Shown: positions 1-5,149 of the stretch, piece after piece
Numbering within the stretch: position 1 is the stretch's first letter
Layout of the letters: each line of letters opens with the position of its first letter
Assembly: GCA_937876435.1 (NCBI GenBank)
Contig: CALEIL010000075.1
Span: 1-7,758, forward strand
DNA: 7,758 bases
Origin: an uncultured Bacteroidota bacterium
GTDB taxonomy: Bacteria; Bacteroidota; Bacteroidia; Chitinophagales; Saprospiraceae
Direction: 5' to 3'
Made by a program: the position numbers and the translations under genes
The notes under the pieces: generated by a model
Told to the model about the DNA's origin: nothing
Database searches by the model: none
Seen by the model: only the letters and a program-made list of their open reading frames with translations

Positions 1-200
1 CTGACAAAAAATAACCTCGTCATAAGTATCACGAACTTAATGCCCGGCACACTAGATAGATTTCATCCCTGAAAGGATTGACTCCAATGGACAGGCCATA
101 CGGTAGGACGATGCAGGTTTTGTTCAGGACAATGCCTGATCAGACGATATATTTGAAATAAAATGGTTGAATAGAGATGCAAAAAACTGTGAGCAAAAAC
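1..200. other. No supported gene
   Basis: All frames on both strands are broken by stops or carry only very short open stretches. A short minus-strand frame starting at 23 runs off the left edge, but it is too short to judge. A weak 5-bp inverted repeat (TCAGG at 124-128, CCTGA at 135-139) lies downstream of the minus-strand gene; it has no T-run and I do not call it a terminator. Confidence 0.6.
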
Positions 201-413
201 CTACCCTTTGGACAATGCGGGATCGGCGCATTCCTCGCCGGGCTCCCGTCCACATACGGAACAACTTCCAAAATTGTCCTTGAGCATAGGATTGTTGCTG
301 GCGCACGTACCCCGAAATTCTTCTCCCTTTATGATATACCGGATGTTGATCAATAGGAAAGAAATCCCAAAGACCACGAACACAATCAACAGCATAGTCA
401 GAAATTCAGTCAT
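201..413 (-). CDS. Small one-helix membrane protein with four cysteines, NqrM-like
   Basis: This 70-residue protein has an N-terminal hydrophobic helix (about residues 4-25), a short basic stretch (R25, K29), then a soluble tail with four cysteines: C37, a CxxC pair at C51 and C54, and C62. One helix followed by a cysteine cluster recalls NqrM (DUF539), a small membrane protein needed to mature the sodium-pumping NADH:quinone reductase, probably by delivering iron. Similar short proteins occur in Bacteroidota and are often annotated only as membrane or secreted protein. The cysteine spacing here (13, 2 and 7 residues) differs from the proteobacterial NqrM pattern as I recall it, so the assignment is tentative. 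No nqr or apbE gene is visible in the window; the gene points left, so any partners would lie beyond the left edge. The ATG at 413 is preceded by an A/T-rich leader without a Shine-Dalgarno sequence and by a TATCTTTG box about 70 bases upstream. The membrane helix and promoter make it a likely real gene. Confidence 0.65.
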   Translation of the reverse strand: MTEFLTMLLIVFVVFGISFLLINIRYIIKGEEFRGTCASNNPMLKDNFGSCSVCGREPGEECADPALSKG

Positions 414-480
414 TACAATTTTGCTTTAATTTGTACTTTTTCAACAAGCTCGTCCCGGAAATGGTTCTCAATTTACCCCG

Positions 481-488
481 CAAAGATA
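481..488 (-). promoter_or_regulatory. Bacteroidota-type -7 box for the minus-strand gene
   Basis: Read on the minus strand this is TATCTTTG, an exact match to the Bacteroidota -7 consensus TAnnTTTG, followed by CGGGG. It would start transcription about 60 bases before the ATG at 413. I see no clear TTTG -33 element at the expected distance, so the call rests on the -7 box and its position. Confidence 0.5.
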
Positions 489-494
489 CACGAA

Positions 495-528
495 TTTGAA
501 TATAATCTGTATGCTTTCCCTACCTTTA
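495..528 (+). promoter_or_regulatory. Candidate mazG promoter
   Basis: A TTTG at 495-498 and TACCTTTA at 521-528 are separated by 22 bases, close to the Bacteroidota arrangement of a -33 TTTG and a -7 TAnnTTTG (the last base here is A). Transcription would start near 535, giving a leader of roughly 75 bases before mazG that contains the hairpin at 555-580. The site almost abuts the divergent -7 box at 481-488, so the two promoters share this short region. Confidence 0.4.
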
Positions 529-554
529 CCTGAAATCCGGAGTATTCATCACAC

Positions 555-580
555 CGATCGATCTGTCGCAGGATCGATTG
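555..580 (+). promoter_or_regulatory. Leader hairpin or operator upstream of mazG
   Basis: A 7-bp perfect inverted repeat, ATCGATC at 557-563 and GATCGAT at 572-578, extends as RNA to a 10-bp stem (555-564 with 571-580, two G-U pairs) closing a six-base loop, GTCGCA. It ends 31 bases before the mazG start, inside the predicted leader. No T-run follows, so it is not an intrinsic terminator. It could be a leader structure or a DNA operator for a dimeric regulator; the sequence does not decide. Confidence 0.45.
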
Positions 581-611
581 TGCAATAAGCTCCGATAACT
601 ATAAATGCATC

Positions 612-1403
612 ATGGATCGAACACAAAAGATGGAAGCGTTTGGCCAACTTCTGGATATCATGGACGACCTTCGGGAAAAATGCCCCTGGGATCGCAAACA
701 GACCTTCCACAGTCTGCGTAATCTGACCATCGAGGAAACCTATGAACTGGCCGATGCCATCGTAAAAGAAGATATGCCCGCCACCAAAGAAGAACTGGGT
801 GATCTTATTTTACACATCGTATTTTATGCGAAGATGGCTGATGAACAGCACCATTTTGACATCGGCGATGTCCTGGAGTCTGTCGTGAAAAAACTGATCC
901 ACAGGCATCCTCATATTTATGGCGATACAGTAGTCAAAGACGAAGAAGAGGTCAAGCAAAATTGGGAAAAGCTCAAGCTCAGGGAAGGGAAAAAATCATT
1001 GCTGCAGGGCGTTCCGGATGGATTACCGGCCCTGATCAAAGCGATGCGGATCCAGGATAAAACCGCCCAGGTAGGATTTGAATGGAATCACATCGACGAT
1101 GTCATTAAGAAGGTAGAGGAAGAGCTCAACGAGTTCAAAGAAGCCGTTCTTCATCCAGACATGAATCCTGCTCAAAGGGAGGAAGAATTTGGGGATCTGC
1201 TGTTTAGTCTGGTGAATCTAAGTCGCTATCTGGATATCGACCCTGAAACGGCACTGGAGAAAACCAATCGAAAATTCAAAAGTCGATTTGAATACATAGA
1301 GAATCACGCTCCTGTCCCCCTACATCAAATGAGTCTGGAAGAAATGGATGCTTTATGGGTGGAAGCAAAGCGGTCTGCGGGGCAACAGGAGATAAAAAAA
1401 TAA
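612..1403 (+). CDS. mazG: Nucleoside triphosphate pyrophosphohydrolase MazG
   Basis: MazG hydrolyses nucleoside triphosphates, including non-canonical ones, to the monophosphate and pyrophosphate in the cytoplasm, cleaning the nucleotide pool and in E. coli also affecting (p)ppGpp levels. At 263 residues it has the length of the E. coli enzyme. Two tandem all-alpha MazG domains are visible. The N-terminal one has CPWD (24-27), EETYE (41-45) and EELGD (60-64); the C-terminal one has EEELNEF (169-175) and EEEFGD (190-195), the acidic EExxE and ExxD residues that bind magnesium. A basic segment, NRKFKSRF (219-226), matches the conserved C-terminal region. The ATG at 612 aligns with the family N-terminus; the ATG at 605 is in another frame. 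The gene precedes rpsO by 91 bases, and a separate promoter box lies in that gap, so rpsO need not depend on mazG transcription. The minus-strand gene at 413 is divergent. Confidence 0.97.
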   Translation: MDRTQKMEAFGQLLDIMDDLREKCPWDRKQTFHSLRNLTIEETYELADAIVKEDMPATKEELGDLILHIVFYAKMADEQHHFDIGDVLESVVKKLIHRHPHIYGDTVVKDEEEVKQNWEKLKLREGKKSLLQGVPDGLPALIKAMRIQDKTAQVGFEWNHIDDVIKKVEEELNEFKEAVLHPDMNPAQREEEFGDLLFSLVNLSRYLDIDPETALEKTNRKFKSRFEYIENHAPVPLHQMSLEEMDALWVEAKRSAGQQEIKK

Positions 1404-1434
1404 AAGGAATGGCAAGTTTGTCCTGAGATTTAAT

Positions 1435-1442
1435 TACCTTTG
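1435..1442 (+). promoter_or_regulatory. Bacteroidota-type -7 box for rpsO
   Basis: TACCTTTG matches the TAnnTTTG consensus exactly and is followed by CGCC, a common context in this phylum. It would give a leader of about 45 bases before the rpsO ATG. A TTTG at 1417-1420 is only 14 bases upstream, shorter than the usual 19-21, so the -33 element is doubtful. Confidence 0.55.
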
Positions 1443-1494
1443 CGCCGCGCTATACGTGTATTAGAACAATTAATCACTAAATGGTAAAATTATT

Positions 1495-1770
1495 ATGGCA
1501 GTTTATTTAACTAAAGAGAAAAAACAGGAAATTTTCAAACAGTACGGGGGGAAAGAAAACAACACTGGCGCTGCTGAGGCTCAGGTTGCACTGTTCACCG
1601 AACGAATCAAAGGTTTGTCGAACCATTTGAAGACAAATGAAAAAGATCATTCCTCGAGAAAAGCATTGCTGACAATCGTTGGGAAGCGTAAGAAGCTACT
1701 TTCATATTTGGCAAAAAAGGACATCGAAGGTTATCGGCAATTAATCGAAAAACTCGGCATACGGAAATAA
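1495..1770 (+). CDS. rpsO: 30S ribosomal protein S15
   Basis: S15 is a primary binder of 16S rRNA that organises the platform of the small subunit and contributes to an inter-subunit bridge. The 91-residue product is close to the usual 89. It shows the family's helices and signature: the N-terminal TKEKKQEIF, the NTGAAEAQVALFTERI helix (23-38), the conserved KDHSSRKALLTIVGKRKKLLSYL segment (50-72) with the rRNA-contacting His and Ser, and the closing YRQLIEKLGIRK. The leader is A/T-rich with no Shine-Dalgarno sequence, as usual in Bacteroidota. pnp follows 147 bases downstream on the same strand, an old and widespread gene pair. In other bacteria S15 represses its own translation through its leader; I see no recognisable pseudoknot here and make no such claim. 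Confidence 0.99.
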   Translation: MAVYLTKEKKQEIFKQYGGKENNTGAAEAQVALFTERIKGLSNHLKTNEKDHSSRKALLTIVGKRKKLLSYLAKKDIEGYRQLIEKLGIRK

Positions 1771-1789
1771 TATTGCCCGGGTTGTTTTT
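1751..1789 (+). terminator. Weak candidate terminator at the end of rpsO
   Basis: AACTCGG (1751-1757) can pair with CCGGGTT (1777-1783), seven pairs including one G-U, and TTTTT follows at 1785-1789. The stem is short, the loop is 19 bases, and the left arm lies inside the rpsO coding end. It could cause partial termination between rpsO and pnp, but it may be chance. Confidence 0.25.
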
Positions 1790-1805
1790 GATGTATTTTC
1801 TGGAC

Positions 1806-1825
1806 CGATCTATCGTTATAGATTG
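1806..1825 (+). promoter_or_regulatory. Hairpin in the rpsO-pnp intergenic leader
   Basis: CGATCTAT (1806-1813) pairs with ATAGATTG (1818-1825) around the loop CGTT, giving eight pairs with one G-U. No T-run follows directly. It lies 92 bases before the pnp start. In E. coli a double-stranded element in the pnp leader is cut by RNase III and lets PNPase limit its own synthesis; whether this shorter stem has a comparable role is only a suggestion from its position. I see no TAnnTTTG box between rpsO and pnp, so pnp may depend on read-through from rpsO. Confidence 0.4.
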
Positions 1826-1917
1826 AGGATTTATTCATTTAAGCCTCCGAAATGTGAGCGCATCCAATGAGTCAATCATCCCTGCCTCTTTTTAATTTTT
1901 AAAATTCAAATCAATTT

Positions 1918-4191
1918 ATGGGACATTTAAATCCTATTCAACACACCTTCCAGCTCCCCGATGGGAGGGAGATCCAACTTGAAACGGGGAGATTAGCACG
2001 TCAGGCTGACGGATCAGCTTTACTACGCATGGGCAACACCATGATTCTTTGTACTGTTGTATCAGCCAAAAAAGCCAAAGAAGACCAACCATTTTTTCCA
2101 CTTTCAGTAGACTATCAGGAAAAATTTGCAGCAGCTGGAAGAATTCCAGGAAACTTTTTTCGCCGGGAAGCACGTCTGAATGATTATGAAGTATTGACTT
2201 CACGATTGGTAGACCGTGCGATCAGACCTTTGTTTCCTGACAATTATATGAACGAGACCCAGGTGGTGATCAGTTTATTATCAGCGGACGATGAGGTACT
2301 ACCCGACGCTCTGGTAGCCCTCACTGTAAGTACCGCACTGAGCATTTCTGACATTCCTTGGAACGGACCGATTTCCGAAGTACGGGTCGCCCGGATCGAT
2401 GGCGAGTTTGTCATAAATCCCGGACGAAGCGCATTGGAAAATGCGGATATAGACATTATCGTCGCTGCGACTATGGACAATGTGATGATGGTGGAAGGAG
2501 AAAGCAATGAAGTGAGCGAACATGAATTGGTAGCGGCGATCAAAGTGGGACACGAAGCGATCAAAACGCAATGTCAAGCCCAATTGGATCTCGTAGCCAA
2601 AATACCCAATAAAGCACCTACCCGCGAAGTGGTGGCTCCCGAAGAAAACGAAGCCCTGCTTCAGTTTGTAAATGAAAACGCTGCCGGTAAATTATCTGAA
2701 ATTGCTCACGGTCACCTGGATAAGGACAGCCGTAAAACACAATTTTCGGAATTACTGGAAGCTATTAAAGAAAAGTACGGCGAAGAAAACGGGGAAGAAG
2801 CCCTCGAAGAAGCCGCCAAGATAATCGATACGTACTACGGAGATTTGAAAAAGAAAATCATCCGGAAAATGGTTCTCCAGGAAAGAGTCCGACTGGATGG
2901 AAGACGCACCGATGAGGTTCGCCAGATCACCTGTGAAGTGGATTTCTTACCTTCTGTACACGGTTCTGCACTGTTTACGCGGGGTGAAACCCAATCCCTG
3001 ACATCGCTCACATTGGGCAGTAAACTCGATGAACAAATGATCGATACAGCTCTGCTCAATTCAAACAGCAGATTTATCCTACACTACAACTTTCCCGCTT
3101 TTTCCGTTGGTGAAATCAAACCCAACAGAGGACCGGGCCGTAGGGAAATAGGACACGCCAATCTGGCTGCAAGATCCCTGGAACGTGTATTCCCGGACGA
3201 TCAGCCCTATACTATACGAATCGTTTCGGACATTCTGGAATCCAATGGATCGTCCTCGATGGCTACCGTGTGTGCCGGATCTCTGGCACTTATGGACGCT
3301 GGTATCAAGATCAAAGCACCCGTTTCGGGTATCGCCATGGGGATGATCAAAGAAGGAGATGACATCGCAATTCTGAGCGATATCTTAGGCGATGAAGATG
3401 CCATCGGTGATATGGACTTTAAAATAACAGGTACGGCCAATGGGATCACAGCCTGTCAGATGGATATCAAAATCGAGGGACTTCCGTACGAACAGATGGA
3501 AAAAGCTCTCGTACAGGCCAGGGCAGGACGCCTTCACATTTTGGAAAAAATGAACGAAGTCATGCCTGCGGCGAGAGAGGATCTGAAACCATTCGCTCCA
3601 CGAATTGAAGAAGTAATCATTGAAAAATCCAAAATCGGAGCTGTCATCGGTTCTGGTGGAAAAGTGATTCAGGAACTTCAGGAAGTCACCAACACCATCA
3701 TTTCGATAGAAGAGGTAGGTGATAAGGGGATCGTACAAATCGCCAGTTCCAATAAAGACGACATCGATGAAGCTATCCGACGAATCAAGATGATCACTTT
3801 TGAACCTACCGTAGGCGAGATCTATGAGGCAGAAGTCACCGAAATACTTCCTTTTGGAGTCGTGGTAGAGTTTAAAGGCCAAAACGGTCTTTTACACATA
3901 TCCGAATTCTCTTATACCCACGTAGATCAGGTGGAAGACGTATTTTCCCTGGGCGATCCCGTCAAGGTAAAACTTCTCGACATCGATGATCGAAGTGGCA
4001 AGTTGAAATTGAGCCGCAAAGCTACGATGGAAAAACCGGAGGGTTACGTGGAAGAACGCAACGACAGAAGAGGTGGTGGTGATCGCAGAGGAGATCGTGA
4101 CCGCGGTGGTCGAGGTGGTGGAGGAAACAGAGGTCGGGGCAATGACCGCAGAGGCGGAGGCAACGACAGAAGAGGCGGAAACCACCGTTAG
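1918..4191 (+). CDS. pnp: Polyribonucleotide nucleotidyltransferase (PNPase)
   Basis: PNPase degrades RNA from the 3' end using phosphate, releasing nucleoside diphosphates, and can add tails in reverse; it works as a cytoplasmic homotrimer. The 757-residue product has the full order: first RNase PH core (about 10-145, with FFRREARLNDYEVLTSRLVD from 80), an alpha-helical domain (about 240-320), the second and catalytic RNase PH core (about 325-545), KH (about 560-625, GSGG loop at 578-581) and S1 (about 632-701). Catalytic-site residues equivalent to E. coli D486, D492 and K494 are D494, D500 and K502; the phosphate-site GRREIGH lies at 407-413. After S1 comes a 40-50 residue tail rich in Arg, Gly, Asp and Asn with repeated DRRGGG-like units, which makes it longer than the 711-residue E. 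coli enzyme. The ATG at 1918 follows an A/T-rich leader with no Shine-Dalgarno sequence. The gene sits behind rpsO, and two hairpins follow its stop. Confidence 0.99.
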   Translation: MGHLNPIQHTFQLPDGREIQLETGRLARQADGSALLRMGNTMILCTVVSAKKAKEDQPFFPLSVDYQEKFAAAGRIPGNFFRREARLNDYEVLTSRLVDRAIRPLFPDNYMNETQVVISLLSADDEVLPDALVALTVSTALSISDIPWNGPISEVRVARIDGEFVINPGRSALENADIDIIVAATMDNVMMVEGESNEVSEHELVAAIKVGHEAIKTQCQAQLDLVAKIPNKAPTREVVAPEENEALLQFVNENAAGKLSEIAHGHLDKDSRKTQFSELLEAIKEKYGEENGEEALEEAAKIIDTYYGDLKKKIIRKMVLQERVRLDGRRTDEVRQITCEVDFLPSVHGSALFTRGETQSLTSLTLGSKLDEQMIDTALLNSNSRFILHYNFPAFSVGEIKPNRGPGRREIGHANLAARSLERVFPDDQPYTIRIVSDILESNGSSSMATVCAGSLALMDAGIKIKAPVSGIAMGMIKEGDDIAILSDILGDEDAIGDMDFKITGTANGITACQMDIKIEGLPYEQMEKALVQARAGRLHILEKMNEVMPAAREDLKPFAPRIEEVIIEKSKIGAVIGSGGKVIQELQEVTNTIISIEEVGDKGIVQIASSNKDDIDEAIRRIKMITFEPTVGEIYEAEVTEILPFGVVVEFKGQNGLLHISEFSYTHVDQVEDVFSLGDPVKVKLLDIDDRSGKLKLSRKATMEKPEGYVEERNDRRGGGDRRGDRDRGGRGGGGNRGRGNDRRGGGNDRRGGNHR
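4057..4188 (+). repeat. Degenerate coding repeats for the PNPase Arg/Gly tail
   Basis: This stretch encodes the disordered C-terminal tail (about residues 714-757) and is built from near-repeats such as CGCAGAGG and GACAGAAGAGG. A 15-base unit, CAACGACAGAAGAGG, occurs identically at 4059-4073 and 4161-4175. Such internal similarity could let the tail change length by slippage or recombination. The tail is basic and probably binds RNA. Confidence 0.7.
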
Positions 4192-4220
4192 AACGTCCTT
4201 TTTCGACGAATAGTCAATAA

Positions 4221-4244
4221 CAAAAATCGATTGGTCGATTTTTG
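4221..4244. terminator. Perfect 10-bp hairpin after pnp
   Basis: CAAAAATCGA (4221-4230) and TCGATTTTTG (4235-4244) are exact reverse complements around the loop TTGG. The A-run on one arm and T-run on the other would make it a terminator-like structure in either direction, though the stem is A/T-rich and probably weak alone. It lies 29 bases after the pnp stop and directly before the stronger hairpin at 4253-4280. Confidence 0.5.
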
Positions 4245-4249
4245 AAGAT

Positions 4250-4966
4250 ATGAGCCCTGCAAAATCAACTTTGCGGGGCTTTTTTGATATATTTGGAAGT
4301 CAAATCGTACGTATGTTTTTATTTTTTCTTCTGGGCTTACTGATTACGGTTTATATCTTCAATAAGGTGTACTTTGGTAAAACCACCAAAGACGCTATTG
4401 AGAAGGAGATTACCAAAACCAGGAAATTGTATGAAAAACATATACCTGCCCTGATTCCATGGGATCGAAAGGATATGGAACTGATGTCCTATTTTGTGAC
4501 TGAAAAATCAGAACGTAAGGGATTCGGGTATTCTTTCAGAGGAATATTCACTTCGGTTTACCAGGAAAATATGATCATTTTCCAACACAAAATCCCATTT
4601 GGAAAATCTAAAAACGGGTTCACGATCGTTATTACAAAAAAACATGACATTCTCTACGACGCCAAAAACAACGTATTTGTGAATGGAGAATTCATCGGGA
4701 TCATCGACAAAAAAGGACGATTCGCTAATCCCAAAATTCGTCGCGTATTTGGATTTCTGGCGGAGGAACGTTACAATAAGTTGGAGATCGTCAATGAGGA
4801 TAAGTTAATCCTGGGAGCCGTAAAAATTCCTGAAGACTGGGAACTGCCTTTCCCCCGGGCTATAGAAGTTTATGAGGACCTCGACCCGCACAATCTGATC
4901 ACATTTAAAGTCCTGGCTTGCCGGAAGATGATAGATATCTATTTGAAGCATCAGAGTGAGGTTTGA
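4250..4966 (+). CDS. Unrecognised single-span membrane protein
   Basis: I do not recognise the family. From the ATG at 4250 the product is 238 residues; from the next in-frame ATG at 4313 it is 217. There is one strongly hydrophobic helix (about residues 22-38 of the long form), then a basic, helical, Lys/Glu-rich stretch (44-64), then a domain of about 150 residues with alternating hydrophobic residues typical of beta strands (NMIIFQHKIPFG, GFTIVITKKHDILYD, NNVFVNGEFIGIIDKKGRF). There is a single cysteine (C224) and no metal-site or catalytic motif that I can see. The start is open: codons 2-12 of the long form coincide with a strong intrinsic terminator (4253-4285) and a promoter-like box lies at 4288-4295, both favouring 4313; but the long form adds RGFFDIFGSQIVR, a plausible amphipathic lead into the membrane helix. 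It sits between pnp and a repeat tract, and its stop codon is the first part of the heptamer array. Confidence 0.8.
   Translation: MSPAKSTLRGFFDIFGSQIVRMFLFFLLGLLITVYIFNKVYFGKTTKDAIEKEITKTRKLYEKHIPALIPWDRKDMELMSYFVTEKSERKGFGYSFRGIFTSVYQENMIIFQHKIPFGKSKNGFTIVITKKHDILYDAKNNVFVNGEFIGIIDKKGRFANPKIRRVFGFLAEERYNKLEIVNEDKLILGAVKIPEDWELPFPRAIEVYEDLDPHNLITFKVLACRKMIDIYLKHQSEV
4253..4285 (+). terminator. Strong intrinsic terminator, probably for pnp
   Basis: AGCCCTGCAAA (4253-4263) pairs with TTTGCGGGGCT (4270-4280), eleven pairs with one G-U, around the six-base loop ATCAAC, and the right arm runs into TTTTTT (4280-4285). This is the classic form of a Rho-independent terminator. It would end the rpsO-pnp transcript about 90 bases after the pnp stop. 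It also falls inside the first 12 codons of the 238-residue reading frame, which makes the long start of that gene doubtful or suggests attenuation. Confidence 0.85.
4288..4295 (+). promoter_or_regulatory. Bacteroidota-type -7 box downstream of the terminator
   Basis: TATATTTG matches TAnnTTTG exactly and lies just after the T-run, 17 bases before the ATG at 4313. Transcription from it would leave a very short leader and could only make the shorter protein. A TTTG at 4270-4273 lies 14 bases upstream, closer than usual. No such box is seen between the pnp stop and 4250. Confidence 0.35.
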
Positions 4967-5012
4967 GTGATTAGTGATTAGTTGTTAGTGATTAGTTGTT
5001 AGTGTTTAGTGT
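4964..5012 (+). repeat. Tandem 7-bp repeat array (TTAGTGA type)
   Basis: Seven consecutive 7-bp units in perfect register: TGAGTGA, TTAGTGA, TTAGTTG, TTAGTGA, TTAGTTG, TTAGTGT, TTAGTGT. The first unit begins with the TGA stop codon of the upstream gene. The array resembles the short tandemly repeated heptamers known from intergenic regions of cyanobacteria; similar arrays occur in Bacteroidota genomes. Function is unknown. It is a likely site of length variation between strains. Confidence 0.9.
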
Positions 5013-5089
5013 GAGTGCGCGAGTGGGTGTGCGTGAGTGGGTCTGTGTGAGTTAATGTGCGTGAATCTAAGTGAGTGTTCGTGGGCGGG
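5013..5089 (+). repeat. Degenerate G/T-rich, C-poor repeat tract
   Basis: The tract continues from the heptamer array with scattered GAGTG, GTGAGTG and GCGTGAGTGGG-like words whose spacing varies (8, 14, 12 and more bases), as if an older repeat had decayed. The plus strand is very rich in G and T with few C. It contains the GTG at 5075 that opens a longer frame for the next gene, but nothing suggests translation here. Confidence 0.6.
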
Positions 5090-5115
5090 AATGAGACGAT
5101 CCAAATAATTCTCCC

Positions 5116-5123
5116 TATCTTTA
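5116..5123 (+). promoter_or_regulatory. Candidate -7 box for the M14 peptidase gene
   Basis: TATCTTTA differs from TAnnTTTG only in the last base and lies 26 bases before the ATG at 5150. It falls between the GTG at 5075 and that ATG, which supports the downstream start. I see no clear -33 TTTG. Confidence 0.35.
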
Positions 5124-5149
5124 AATTCCTATTTCCAATTTATACTACA

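Noticed and set aside
124..217. Repeated GGACAATG words (127-134 and 210-217) resembling the heptamer unit at 7705-7739
   Set aside because: Only isolated copies without 7-bp periodicity, one of them inside a coding region, so chance is sufficient.
208..429. A 73-codon plus-strand frame opposite the small membrane protein
   Set aside because: The minus-strand reading gives a clear membrane helix, a cysteine cluster and a promoter; the plus-strand product has no such features.
3385..3882. A 165-codon minus-strand frame inside pnp
   Set aside because: It is opposite the catalytic, KH and S1 regions of PNPase and shows no independent coding signal.
5075..5149. An upstream GTG start that would add 25 residues to the M14 peptidase
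   Set aside because: It lies in the degenerate G/T-rich repeat, would place the signal peptide internally, and a promoter-like box lies between it and the ATG at 5150.
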